Shown piece by piece: positions 22,736-32,237 of a DNA stretch of 64,000 bases. The notes under the pieces were generated by a model. That model saw nothing but the letters and a program-made list of their open reading frames with translations, ran no database searches and was not told the origin of the DNA. The translations under genes were made by a program, and so were the position numbers. The stretch lies in the NCBI GenBank assembly GCA_963921195.1, contig OY992537.1:200408581-200472580 (forward strand). The letters are read 5' to 3'. The stretch comes from Pegoplata infirma (taxonomy: Eukaryota; Arthropoda; Insecta; Diptera; Anthomyiidae). Numbering within the stretch: position 1 is the stretch's first letter; the number at the start of each line of letters is the position of its first letter.

Positions 22736-24139
22736 ATGGACACAAATGATACCGATTTAGTTCGAGGCTCTGCCTCACCGACTGGTGCTGGTCCTAGCAC
22801 TGGTCTTAGGGTTGCGACCTTGAAGTCCGGCCTTGATTCTGGTAGGGGTGCTCAGCCTAATATTGGTGGTAAAAAGAAAAAGAAACTTAAGCCATCAAAG
22901 GTCAGGCACAACCAGAGAAGGCTTTGTTTGAAAATAATTAACAGACTAAGCCAACTCGATGGAACGAAGCTCTCCGAACGTGAGAGGGCGTCGCTATCAT
23001 GGGCGAAAGGAGTCATTGAAGAACAGGACAAACTTTCGGCAATGCGCGCATCTGACAAACAGAGCGCTGTTTCGGCCTCGTCACCGAAGTCTGGTAAAAG
23101 GTTGCGCTCGCCCGACGAGAAACCTTTACCTAAAAGATCTAAGGTGACCGGCAACGTCTGGACTCAGTCTTTTAGTGAAGTGGTGAAAGGTAACTTCGTT
23201 AGGGCTGTGATAAACAGGCAAAATGGGGATTGTAGTATTCCAAGGGACAAGTGGAGTTTAGTTGAAACTAAACTAAATGAAATCTACTATAGGCTTCTTG
23301 AGAGTATGCCTGATTTTCTCCCTACTACTGTCAACGCAGGTTGGTATCAGGGGCGAGTAAAACTCGTTGCTTTTGGAAACGAAAGATCCGCAGCCGTGTT
23401 TAAGGTTGCCATTAGCCAAGTGGGAGAGTTATGGCCTGGAGCCAGACTGGACGTTGTGGAAAAACATGATATCCCCTCGCAACCCAGAGCTCATGCATGG
23501 ATCCCAATGGCTACAAGTGACACTGCGGTGATTCTAAAGATGATAAAAGTCTGCAATCCTGACCTTCCAACTCAGAATTGGCAAATTGCCAGATTGGGTG
23601 AGATGGAGGGCGCTCGTCGTCAAGCAGTGGTCTTGGTTAATGAGGAATCGCTTCCGCTTTTAGCCAGGACTGACGGCATTATTAGATTTGGCTTTTTTCA
23701 TATAAGAGTCAATGTCTACAAGGGCGACCAGAAGCCTATTTTGGAAGCAGACAAGCCAGTGGCAGAGTCGGCTGGGGAGGAGAATCTGGAAAAGGTTGAT
23801 ATTCAGCTGACCGATTCTAGGCTGATGGGAGATGCATCTGGCATTTTCGAAACCGAATCTGGTAACGAATGCGACCTCTGTGATGGCACGGAGGATAAAG
23901 CTGATGCCACTATGGGTGACATTCAGGACGAGGCCCATGCAGTGAGGAATTCGGAGAGTTCTGTTGCCTCCGATTCAGAACAGATGGGACACATATCTGG
24001 CTTATTCGAAACCGAATCTGGGGACGAATGCGACCTCTATGATAACACGGAGGATGAAGCCAACAACACGGTGGTGGAAAGGATGGTGGAAAAAAAGCAA
24101 GATGTTGCGGTTCCTACAAATAAACCTCCATCACTGTAA
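22736..24139 (+). CDS. retrotransposon ORF1 protein (DUF4780-like)
   Basis: This 467-residue protein is expected to bind element RNA and help form the ribonucleoprotein particle. The N-terminal 150 residues are low-complexity and basic, with a KKKKK patch near residue 45 and KRLRSPDEKPLPKRSK near 120-135, suitable for RNA binding or nuclear entry. Residues about 150-335 form a globular region with spaced motifs (VWTQSFSEVV, WYQGRVKL, ELWPGARLDVV, CNPDLPTQNW, FGFFHIRVNVY) that resembles the DUF4780 domain found in insect LOA-type ORF1 proteins. That match is from memory and not searched. No CCHC zinc knuckles are visible. The acidic C-terminus contains two copies of an approximately 29-residue unit with FETESG-[ND]-ECDL. 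The start at 22736 is preceded by a short out-of-frame ATG at 22728. The last 38 bases overlap the start of ORF2 in the +1 frame, suggesting coupled or reinitiated translation. Confidence 0.8.
   Translation: MDTNDTDLVRGSASPTGAGPSTGLRVATLKSGLDSGRGAQPNIGGKKKKKLKPSKVRHNQRRLCLKIINRLSQLDGTKLSERERASLSWAKGVIEEQDKLSAMRASDKQSAVSASSPKSGKRLRSPDEKPLPKRSKVTGNVWTQSFSEVVKGNFVRAVINRQNGDCSIPRDKWSLVETKLNEIYYRLLESMPDFLPTTVNAGWYQGRVKLVAFGNERSAAVFKVAISQVGELWPGARLDVVEKHDIPSQPRAHAWIPMATSDTAVILKMIKVCNPDLPTQNWQIARLGEMEGARRQAVVLVNEESLPLLARTDGIIRFGFFHIRVNVYKGDQKPILEADKPVAESAGEENLEKVDIQLTDSRLMGDASGIFETESGNECDLCDGTEDKADATMGDIQDEAHAVRNSESSVASDSEQMGHISGLFETESGDECDLYDNTEDEANNTVVERMVEKKQDVAVPTNKPPSL
23821..24070 (+). repeat. 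internal ~90-bp duplication at the ORF1 C-terminus
   Basis: Positions about 23821-23911 and 23981-24071 both encode the FETESG-x-ECDL...TED block, offset by 160 bp and in frame. The duplication lengthens the acidic tail of ORF1. Confidence 0.75.
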
Positions 24140-27100
24140 GGCAGCCTCAGCTGCACTATTGCTGCGCCTGACGACAGGAGCAGTTGACTTGGTTTTTATC
24201 CAAGAGCCCTGGGTGCGGGGTGGCAGGGTTTGCGGATTGAAGACCCCTGGGTTTAAGTTGATGGTTGCCAAAGGGGAGGGCTCACCAAGAGCCTGCATCT
24301 TGGCGAAAAATGGCTTAAATATATTCTTTTTATCAACTTTTAGTGATATGGATGTTACAGCGGCTAGCTTAGAGCTTCATGGGAAATCTATTTGGCTCGC
24401 CTCTGCGTATTTTCCTAATCCGGGGCCAATACCCCCGGAGAAGGTTGGCGGTCTGATTCGGGAGTCTGAATCTAGGGGACACCAGTTACTAGTGTGCTGT
24501 GATGCTAATGCACATCATTCGATATGGGGTAGTACAGACACAAATGATAGAGGCGAATCACTTTTGGAGTTTTTGTTAAGCACTAACCTGTATATTTGTA
24601 ACAAGGGTAGTGAACCAACTTTCGTTACAAGTACGCGGCAAGAGGTTCTTGACGTAACACTTGTATCAGATACATTGTCTGACAGAATTGATGACTGGAG
24701 AGTTTTGGAAGAGCATTCTTTCTCAGATCATCGCTACATTGAGTTTTTACTCAGGGAGCATGCCCCGGTTGAGACAGTCTCTAGAAATCTGAGAAGAACA
24801 AACTGGGTGAAATATAGGGAGACTTTTTCTTTGCTTTTGGATGAAGTACCCCTATCTGAACCGCATAGTTTAGCGGAAATTGACTGTCTGGTTGACCATA
24901 TAACAAATGTTTGTAATAGGTGCCTGGATGCGTCTTGCCCTTCTGCAAAGCCTAGAGGAAAAAAAAAGCCACCTTGGTGGTCAAATGAGTTGCAGACGAG
25001 CAGAGATTCCTGCAGAAAGCTCTTTAATAAGGCTAAATTTTCAAGAGCGGACGAGGACTGGTCTGCATACAGGCTGCAACTTAAGAGTTATAAAAAGATG
25101 ATCAGAAATGCAAAATGTGATTCTTGGAAAAACTTCTGTGGAAACATAGAAGACGTTTCTGAGGCATCCAGGCTGCGCAAGGTTCTGGCTTCTTCTCCTT
25201 GCACCCTAGGATACCTGAAAGATCCTAATGGGGTGTGGTCTTCCTCCAGTGGAGAGTCGCTGGATCTCCTTTTAAACACGCATTTTCCGGGCAATTCCAT
25301 GACGCCGTTTCAAGCTTTGGAACGTTCTGACGCCCAAGCATCTGAAATTGCTTCGGAAATAATAAATATGCCAACATTAATCTGGGCGATAAAAAGCTTC
25401 AGGCCCTATAAATCCCCGGGACCTGATGGTATAATCCCGGCTGAGTTGCAGCAAGTGTTGGACTATATAGCCCCGTTGCTGTATAATCTATACACAGCAT
25501 GCATCAACTGGTCGTATATTCCTTTAAAATGGAGGGATACCAGAGTCGTATTTATCCCGAAGGCTGGGAAAAGTTCCCACACAGCTCCGAAGGATTTCAG
25601 ACCAATTAGTCTGTCTTCTTTTTTGTTAAAGACAATGGAACGAATGATAGACTCATATTTGCGTAGAGTGATTGACCCGAGGTTGCTTTCGACAAAGCAA
25701 CATGCATACAGCAAGGGACGATCAACGGAAACAGCTCTTCATGAGCTCGTTGGTACCATCGAGAGATCGCTTTCGGTAAAGGAGTACACTATGGTGGCCT
25801 TTCTTGATATTGAGGGGGCTTTTAATAATGTCATTCCAGAATCGATAATATTGGCATTGTCTGGTCTGGGAGTAAAGCGTGAAATCGTTTTAATGGTGGA
25901 AAACCTACTTGCCAATAGACGTATAACGTCTGAATTGGGAGCGTCCGTCATATCTCGATTTGTCAATAGGGGCACACCACAAGGAGGTGTTCTTTCGCCG
26001 CTTCTTTGGAACCTGGCACTGAATTCAATGCTACTATCTCTAGAAGCACGTGGTTGTCATGTTATCGCATATGCTGACGATGTCGCGATAGCGGTAAAGG
26101 GGAAGCATCTGCCAACATTGCGGGACATTCTTCAGGGTTCTCTGAAAGATCTGTCTAAATGGGCAAGAGACTGTGGTCTAGGAGTTAATCCCAGTAAAAC
26201 AGAGCTTGTTTTGTTTACAAGGAAAAATAAGATTCCTGCTTTTGATCCTATTTCTCTGGACGGTACTGAAATCACCTTCTCAGATGGAGCCAAGTATCTT
26301 GGAGTATTTCTAGATAGGAAGCTGAATTTCAGGCGTAATATTGAGGAACGGGTGAGAAAAGCAACGATTGCTTTGTATTCCTGTAAAAGGGCCATTGGAA
26401 AACGATGGGGTTTTAGCCCTCAAGTCGTTCATTGGATCTATACAGCAGTGGTGCGTCCAATTTTGCTGTATGGAATCATTGTCTGGTGGCCTGCTTTGGA
26501 AACAAAAGCGAACTTTGTCTTTATCACGAAGGTACAGAGAATGGCGTCAATGTGCATCACTGGTGCTCTTCGTACTACACCTACGGCTGCATTAGAAATC
26601 CTCCTTCACCTGATACCCTTGGATATATTGGGTAGGCAGTATGCGGCTGCGTCGGCAATTCGACTTAATAGCACGCTGCAATGGAGGAGCAGTGATTGTG
26701 GCCATAGCGCGATCTTGAAAAAGATAACAATACCACAAAATGTGGACTGTGCTCCCTCTTTGAGCCTCTTTGAGCTCCACTTTACCACTATGATACCATC
26801 CAGGGAGTCTTGGATGGGGGATACTCCGGGTAGTGGAGCTACCATAAATTTTTACACAGATGGATCGAGGCTGCACGAACAAGTGGGCTTTGGGGTCTAT
26901 TCGGAAGAGCTTGGATTAAGCCTGGCTCGTAGATTGCCAGATCATTGCAGTGTTTACCAGGCAGAGATGCTGGCAATAAAGGAAGTGGCTGACTGGTTGA
27001 GCTGCAATGTCTTGTCTACAACCGCAGTCAACATCTATACTGACAGTCAAGCCGCGGTCAAGTCCCTGGATTCAATGTTTCTGAAAACAAGATCTGCCCT

Positions 27101-27695
27101 TAACTGCCGCACGTCTTTAAATGAGATGGCCAAGCAGTTTAACATACGACTCATATGGGTCCCAGGGCACAGAGACATTCCAGGGAATTGCAAAGCCGAT
27201 GAGCTTGCAAGACTAGGAACTACCTTACAGGTTCCAACAGAATTGGAATGTGTTGGTATGCCTCTAGAAACTTGCAAGCAAAACCTACGGCTTTGTTCTG
27301 CGACGGAGACTAATCAAAGATGGGCAAATGGATGGACGTGTGAGACAACACGACTGATTTGGCCTTCTCTTAATCAGGGGCGCACAAGTGAGCTGATATC
27401 GCTTCCAAGAGGAGATATTTCGACGGTGGTTTCTATAATTACCGGACACTGTCTTATAGGGAAGCACGCAGAGCGGTTAAATGTGCCGTCGAATGACTTT
27501 TGCCGAAGTTGTATGGATGAAGAGGAGTTGGAAACTATCGAACACTTTATTTGCCATTGCCCGGCACTTTCTGGTCAGCGACTTGCTTCACTGGGATCTA
27601 GGGAGCTGTACGATCTTTCTGATTTGTCGGATGTCAAAATTCAACATCTAAGGAGTTTCATAAGAAGCTCAAACTGGTTTAACGACAGGGACTAG
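24102..27695 (+). CDS. retrotransposon ORF2: endonuclease, reverse transcriptase, RNase H
   Basis: I chose the ATG at 24102 because the endonuclease fold begins at once (MLRFLQINLHHCKAA). An in-frame ATG at 23964 would add 46 residues lying inside ORF1 and resembling nothing. Length is 1197 aa. The APE-type endonuclease spans residues about 1-230 with N in QINLHH, E in FIQEPW, the DVTLVS strand and catalytic SDHR; it nicks the target. The reverse transcriptase (about 420-700) shows SPGPDGI, DIEGAFNNV, GTPQGGVLSP and YADD at 657-660 (26070-26081). RNase H has Asp920 in YTDGS, Glu in YQAEML, Asp in YTDSQA, and His/Asp in VPGHRDIPGNCKADELA. A C-terminal CRSC...EHFICHC cluster resembles the zinc-binding motif of this group. 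No stop, frameshift or missing catalytic residue was seen. Together with ORF1 it would carry out target-primed reverse transcription in the nucleus. Confidence 0.92.
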   Translation: MLRFLQINLHHCKAASAALLLRLTTGAVDLVFIQEPWVRGGRVCGLKTPGFKLMVAKGEGSPRACILAKNGLNIFFLSTFSDMDVTAASLELHGKSIWLASAYFPNPGPIPPEKVGGLIRESESRGHQLLVCCDANAHHSIWGSTDTNDRGESLLEFLLSTNLYICNKGSEPTFVTSTRQEVLDVTLVSDTLSDRIDDWRVLEEHSFSDHRYIEFLLREHAPVETVSRNLRRTNWVKYRETFSLLLDEVPLSEPHSLAEIDCLVDHITNVCNRCLDASCPSAKPRGKKKPPWWSNELQTSRDSCRKLFNKAKFSRADEDWSAYRLQLKSYKKMIRNAKCDSWKNFCGNIEDVSEASRLRKVLASSPCTLGYLKDPNGVWSSSSGESLDLLLNTHFPGNSMTPFQALERSDAQASEIASEIINMPTLIWAIKSFRPYKSPGPDGIIPAELQQVLDYIAPLLYNLYTACINWSYIPLKWRDTRVVFIPKAGKSSHTAPKDFRPISLSSFLLKTMERMIDSYLRRVIDPRLLSTKQHAYSKGRSTETALHELVGTIERSLSVKEYTMVAFLDIEGAFNNVIPESIILALSGLGVKREIVLMVENLLANRRITSELGASVISRFVNRGTPQGGVLSPLLWNLALNSMLLSLEARGCHVIAYADDVAIAVKGKHLPTLRDILQGSLKDLSKWARDCGLGVNPSKTELVLFTRKNKIPAFDPISLDGTEITFSDGAKYLGVFLDRKLNFRRNIEERVRKATIALYSCKRAIGKRWGFSPQVVHWIYTAVVRPILLYGIIVWWPALETKANFVFITKVQRMASMCITGALRTTPTAALEILLHLIPLDILGRQYAAASAIRLNSTLQWRSSDCGHSAILKKITIPQNVDCAPSLSLFELHFTTMIPSRESWMGDTPGSGATINFYTDGSRLHEQVGFGVYSEELGLSLARRLPDHCSVYQAEMLAIKEVADWLSCNVLSTTAVNIYTDSQAAVKSLDSMFLKTRSALNCRTSLNEMAKQFNIRLIWVPGHRDIPGNCKADELARLGTTLQVPTELECVGMPLETCKQNLRLCSATETNQRWANGWTCETTRLIWPSLNQGRTSELISLPRGDISTVVSIITGHCLIGKHAERLNVPSNDFCRSCMDEEELETIEHFICHCPALSGQRLASLGSRELYDLSDLSDVKIQHLRSFIRSSNWFNDRD

Positions 27696-27788
27696 TAGGG
27701 AAACCTATTACGATCCCGTGGTATCACAATGGACCTCAGAGTCTACGTGTGTTGACGTAAAACGTCAGCAGCCACTTACAACCTAACC
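27696..27788 (+). other. 3' UTR and end of the intact retrotransposon
   Basis: 93 bp between the ORF2 stop and the TSD. It carries a small palindrome, TTGACGTAAAACGTCAGC, probably part of the RNA structure recognised by the reverse transcriptase. The same segment is found alone as a mobilised fragment at 38767-38837, which shows that the 3' end is used as the priming template. Confidence 0.75.
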
Positions 27789-28162
27789 TTCCAAAATAAC
27801 TTCTAGATTTGCGTTCTCCGGTATCGGATCCGTGGTACATCCCGGAAAGTGTGTTCTCAAAAGAACATCGAGTGTTTCCTCTGCGCTTTCAGTCCAGTTA
27901 TCATCGTCTCGTTTTAACAAAATAGGTGGAACACTTTTTTTTGACAAAATTTTTCTTAGTCTGGCGGCTTCCGTAGTGTGCTCTATACTACTACACACTT
28001 TTTCCCAGCTGGTTTTCTTAGATTTTCTTATTAACTTTTTAAAAGCTTTTAGCTCCGTTCTATAAAGCGCCCAGTTATCATCAGAATTATTACGCCTAGC
28101 GAGTTTAAAACTTTCCTGAACCGTGTTTCGTACTTTCGACAATTCCTTTGACCACCAAGGGG
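27789..28162 (-). pseudogene. retrotransposon ORF2, upstream piece (linker between endonuclease and RT)
   Basis: On the minus strand this encodes PWWSKEL followed by the helical linker ending NANLEVIL, about 124 residues. It aligns with the intact element's ORF2 between PPWWSNEL (about residue 290) and the start of the RT domain; shared features are the LRK-[IV]-L and LLRTHFPG/LLNTHFPG phrases. It is the N-terminal part of the frame that continues at 22583 after the nested insertion. Homology stops at 28162, where the TSD begins, marking the 5' truncation point. Confidence 0.88.
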
Positions 28163-28173
28163 CTGGTGATGAC

Positions 28174-29194
28174 CCCAGGAAAATTTTTCAGAACCGATTC
28201 TGACAACACTTGTTCTAGAACAGGTTCTTCGGTAACCATACACTATTAAACTTTAATTATTCGGAACAAGTTAAGTGAAAATTATTGTAAAGCTTGTTCT
28301 CTGCAATCAAAGTTTCATAACATTTTGGTTCTCAGGAATTGAAAATGTGGGGAACGAAGGACCAGAGTCACTAACTTTCTTTGTAAATATCGCCAAGTAA
28401 AAAGACAGAGGGATTGCTTTAATACTAGAAAATCCTTTTATTGACAAATCGATTTGTACTGTAGTTCGTGGTAGGAAAATAATGACTAACTTAAAACTAG
28501 GAATTCAATTGGTAGGTAAGCTTATTTAAAACTTCTATGTTTGAACTGTTATACAGCGCAAACAGTTCAAACATACGAGTTTCGTATGAACAAAAGATAG
28601 GGTTTGCAGTGCTAGGGTTTCGGCGTGAACAGGAATTAAAAAAAAATTATGTGTCAAAAAAATTAAAAAATAAATATCAATTTATTTTTGTTAACCAAGA
28701 AAAAACACGAAATTCTATTAAAATAGCAGGATATAATCTAGAAAATTGTTGAAAAAAAGGTGAATATATTAAATTTTGATTGTCTGGGTCGGGTCAAATA
28801 CTAATAATATTATGTTTTTAGTTTTTGTTTGCAGAAAATCCATGTTCTGGTATGTCATTATTGTAAGGCCCAAAATGCAACTTTGGAGGCGAAAAAGATT
28901 AAATGTGTGTTAAAAAAATGTAAATATTCCATGTTATATATGATTGTCTTTATCTTTGTTTAATAAATTAATGCAATTCAAAATATTTCTTTAATTCTCA
29001 TTTCTGTTCCAAATTTCACTTCTAGAACCGATTCCGAGGAACAAAAATATGTTCTAATTTTGCTTACAAACACCTATTGCTTTTGGGACAATCCCTTTGT
29101 AAAAAGAATCGGTGTTGCACAAGAATTAGAACAGGTTCTAGGGAAGTATAAGTTGTTCCGCAATCGGTTCTTTGCAACCGAAAATTTTGCTGGG
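28174..29194. mobile_element. ~1.0-kb TIR element with CCCAGCAAAA-type ends
   Basis: The left end CCCAGGAAAATTTTTCAGAA and the opposite-strand right end CCCAGCAAAATTTTCGGTT continue into shared words (AGAACCGATT, TAGAACAGGTTCT / TAGAACCTGTTCT), giving interrupted TIRs of roughly 80-100 bp. It starts 2 bp beyond the TSD of the minus-strand retrotransposon. Inside, 28550-28585 forms a perfect short inverted repeat around GTTTGAACTGT. No transposase. I could not find a TSD. Confidence 0.6.
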
Positions 29195-29664
29195 ACACTA
29201 TAACTGGGGTGTTTGAAACAGGTATGGAAATAACAGAAATGTTTATAATTTTTAGAAATTAAATTTTTTTCTACGTTTTTTAACTTAAACCCTTATAAGA
29301 AATAGAATTAAAGCACGTGCTCGATCTGTACTAAAAAAAAAACAATAAAGAAAATTTTTGTTCTAATAAAAAAACTCTTTTTCAGTCATTTCTGAAATAA
29401 ATTTTTGTAGTGTGACATTTTTTAAAATCATTTTTAGATTTTGTTGCAGTACAGTTTTAGACATTTTGTAAATATCTGATTGTTATTTAAAAACCGAATA
29501 ACACTATATTTTGTAAAATTTGAAAAAGAAATATAACAAATTATTTAAACTTTTGTTAATTACTTACAAAAAATCATAAATACACTTGTTTTGCTTGCTT
29601 TTAATTTCAGAATCAGAATTTTACTAAGTGCCTAAAATTATGCTACAACAAATTCGAACTTTTT
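29195..29664. other. intergenic DNA, no gene seen
   Basis: 29195-29222 repeats 19954-19981 (24 of 28 bases). The rest is AT-rich without structure. Confidence 0.4.
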
Positions 29665-30233
29665 TTATACACTCCAACCACAGTATGGGGGTATACTCAC
29701 TTTGTCATTCCGTGTGTAACGCAGAGAAATATCGGTATAGGACCCCATAAAGTATATATATTATTGATCAGTGATCGATTCTAAGACATTCTAGCGATGT
29801 CCGTCCGTCCGTCCGTCCGTCCGTCCGTCCGTCCGTCTGTCCGTCCGTCTGTCCGTCTGTAGAAGACACGATACAGTCCAAAATAAACGAGCTAGACTTC
29901 CGAAGTTTGGCACGAATATGTCTTATATTCCTAGGCAGGTTAAGTTCGGAAATGGGCAAAATCGGACCAAGGGAAAAAAAGTTCCCCCTTGGAGAACTAA
30001 ACCAACCCAAGAAAAAACGCATTTTTTGCAGCGTTTTTTGTACTTTTGCTAAGCAAATGCAACATTCTTATCTCAGAAGAAGTTAAAAATCGCAGGGGGA
30101 AGGTGCCCCCTAACGTCTCCCACCAACCCCCCCCCAAAAAAAAACGCCCCTGGATTTTTTTTATAGTTTTTTTTTTACATTTTGGAGGGTATAAAAGATT
30201 CGGCACAGCCGAATGTAACACTCTCACTTGTTA
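29665..30233 (+). mobile_element. mini-me-like element, complete short form
   Basis: A full copy of the second subfamily, starting TTTATACACTCCAACCACA. It carries (GTCC)n at 29800-29860 (about 60 bp of GTCC/GTCT), the phrase CCTAGGCAGGTTAAGTTCGG, a C-run, and ends GGAGGGTATAAAAGATTCGG...CACTCTCACTTGTT. It lacks the A-rich 'acactcaaaa' block of the other subfamily. Confidence 0.85.
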
Positions 30234-30292
30234 TAACAATCTTAGCAAACAAAAGGATTCATTGTCAGTGGTATGATGTAAAACACCTTTAG

Positions 30293-31160
30293 TAATAGTT
30301 TGTCATTCCGTTTGGAACTTCTCATATTATTGATCAGTTTTCGATTCTAAGACATTCTAGCGATATCCGTCTGTCTATCCGTCTGTCAGTTGAAATAGAG
30401 TTGTGGATTTAAAAATGTAAGGACATCTCAAAAATGTTGGTACATTCCACATAACTTAAAAAAAAAAAACAATTGCTGAACTGCTGGTTGACATATCGTC
30501 GCTGCGCAAAAAAAATGGAGTCATGTGTTTTTAAATTTTTTTCAAAGAGGCTCAAACTTATTTGGTCCTTTCGGATTACTTTTTAGTAGTCAAATTTTAA
30601 TCAACATGAAATTTATAATATTGCTTGAATTGCTGTGTTTTTTAAAAAGTGGATTTATTTTCAGATTAATTTTATTTTGTTTAAAAAAAATATTTTAAAA
30701 TACCAAAACAAATTTAGAATATTTTTTTCTGTAATCTACGATAAATTAGCAATTATAATCCGAAAAAATAATAAAATAATTTGGAAAATGATAAAAGTTA
30801 TAAATAAATCAAAATTAATCCAAAGTGGATTTATTAAATCCTAAAATTTTATTGGATTAATTTTGATTTATTTATAACTTTTTTAATTTTCCAAATTTTT
30901 TTATTATTTTTTCGGATTATAATTGCTAATTTATCGTAGATTGCGGAAAAAAATATTCCAAATTTGTTTTGACATGTTACAATATTTATTTTAAACTAAA
31001 TAAGATTAATCCGAAAATAAATGCAATTATTGAAAAACACAGCAAATATTTATGTTAAGCTTTTTTCATAAAAGTACCGCGAAAGACCTGGGACTCTTCG
31101 AAAAAAAATTTTAACACATTACTCCATTTTTAGGCGCAGCGACGATATGTGAACAGATTT
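30293..31160 (+). mobile_element. degraded mini-me-like copy, interrupted by a foldback
   Basis: TTTGTCATTCCGTTTGGAAC, a short GTCY run (30365-30393) and GTACATTCCACATAACTT match 8790-9680. The copy breaks at GTTGACATAT (30496) and resumes at ATATGTGAACAG (31145). Confidence 0.7.
30497..31144. mobile_element. 648-bp palindromic foldback element
   Basis: The ends CGTCGCTGCGCAAAAAAAAT and, on the opposite strand, CGTCGCTGCGCCTAAAAATG open a near-continuous inverted repeat. The arms meet around 30840 (words GGATTTATTAAATCC and GATTAATTTTGATTTATTTA are mirrored). The host sequence GACATATGTGAAC is restored if ATAT is taken as a 4-bp TSD, or TA if the outer TC/GA is included. Fully non-coding. 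Confidence 0.8.
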
Positions 31161-31185
31161 TTTTACCACAAACATTTTTTATACC

Positions 31186-31728
31186 CTCCAACTACAGTAT
31201 GGAGGTATACTCACTTTGTCATTCCGTGTGTAACGCATCGAAATATCGGTCGGGGACCCCATAAAGTATATATATTATTGATCAGTGATCGATTCTAAGA
31301 CATTCTAGCGATGTCCGTCCGTCCGTCCGTCCGTCTGTCCGTCCGTCCGTCTGTAGTTAACACGATTCAGTCCAAAATAAAAGAGCTAGGAACCTCAAGT
31401 TTGGCACAAATATGTCTTATGTTCCTAGGCAGGTTAAGTTCGGAAATTGGCCAAATCGGACCAGGGGGAAAAAAGTTCCCCCTTGAAGAACTAAACCAAC
31501 CTCTACAAAAAACACGTTTTTACATGTTTTTTTTGTATTTTTGTTTAATAAATGAAACATTTGGTATATTTATCGCGATGGGAAGGTGCTCTCAACGTGC
31601 CCCACTCTCCCTATCAACTCCCCCCCCCCCCAAAAAAAAAAAAAAAAGAAACGCCTCTGTCAATTTTTTTTTACATTATGGAGGGTATAAAAGATTCGGC
31701 ACAGCCGAATTTAACACTCTCACTTGTT
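31186..31728 (+). mobile_element. mini-me-like element, complete short form
   Basis: It starts TTTTTTATACCCTCCAACTA and carries (GTCC/GTCT)n at 31314-31353, AGTTCCCCCTTGAAGAACTA, and a C-run followed by an A-run (31621-31647). It ends GGAGGGTATAAAAGATTCGG...CTCTCACTTGTTT. Close relative of 29665-30233. Confidence 0.85.
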
Positions 31729-32237
31729 TTGCTTAATTTTGTTTTTCCGCGGATTTTTTTTCAAAAATATTTCTTTCTCAAAATTTATTTCTAGAATTTT
31801 TTTTTATAAAATTTCTTTCAGCAAGAGGCCGAATCTAACTTTTTTACAATCAGGCTTGTAGTTTGGAAGTTCTTTAGATTAAGACCATTTTTGACTTTGC
31901 CCCATTGTGCAATATCAAATTTTTCTTAAATTTCATTCACTCACATTAGGAATTACTTGGTATATCTTTTCGTTTCCTACCGGGTTTAAATCTTTCCAAA
32001 TTTAGCAAGGGCTAAATATTTGTTTGTCACTTACTTTTACTTAAACTTGCTGTGTGTGTGCGTTAGCGCTAAAGTATTGATGTCTGCTTTTTCTCCCTGT
32101 TGTGTTGTTGTAGTTATTATTACCACAGTTAAAATGCCGTTATAAAAAAAATATTTTTATGATCATTGTCACGTGTATTTATGGTTTATATTTTTGCTTA
32201 AATAAAGCCTGTTTGAGTATGAAAAGCAAATAAAAAA
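31729..32237. other. intergenic DNA, no gene seen
   Basis: Non-repetitive as far as I can judge; short frames only, no domain recognised. Confidence 0.4.

Larger units (their letters stand above)
22584..27788 (+). mobile_element. full-length intact LOA/I-type non-LTR retrotransposon, 5.2 kb
   Basis: A complete element: 5' UTR 22584-22735 (starting in a T run and containing the 12-bp word GTTCGTAATAGG twice), ORF1 22736-24139, overlapping ORF2 24102-27695, and a 93-bp 3' UTR ending CACTTACAACCTAACC. It is flanked by the 9-bp TSD TTCCAAAAT. There are no LTRs. The endonuclease-RT-RNase H order and the absence of a CCHC array in ORF1 suggest the LOA clade of the I superfamily; R1 or I assignment is not fully excluded. 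Both frames are open and the TSD is perfect, so this is a recent insertion and a candidate autonomous source. Its GC content is visibly higher than the surrounding DNA. Confidence 0.85.
20158..28162 (-). mobile_element. 5'-truncated LOA/I-type non-LTR retrotransposon, split by a nested element
   Basis: Reading on the minus strand, the element starts at 28162 within ORF2, just before the Pro-Trp-Trp segment that follows the endonuclease in the nested relative. It runs to 27789, is interrupted by the plus-strand element, resumes at 22583 and ends at 20158 in a (CCTAA)n tail. Without the insert it is about 2.8 kb. It is flanked by the 9-bp TSD CTGGTGATG. Loss of ORF1 and endonuclease through 5' truncation is the usual result of incomplete target-primed reverse transcription. 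Confidence 0.85.

Noticed and set aside
23964..24101. Upstream in-frame ATG for ORF2
   Set aside because: The extra 46 residues are the shadow of ORF1 in another frame; the endonuclease fold begins at 24102.
22584..27788. LTR retrotransposon or endogenous virus
   Set aside because: No LTRs, protease or integrase; APE-type endonuclease and TSD pattern are those of a non-LTR element.
31311..31736. 141-codon plus-strand frame with SVRPSVRLSV
   Set aside because: Translation of the GTCY microsatellite and C-run of a mini-me copy.
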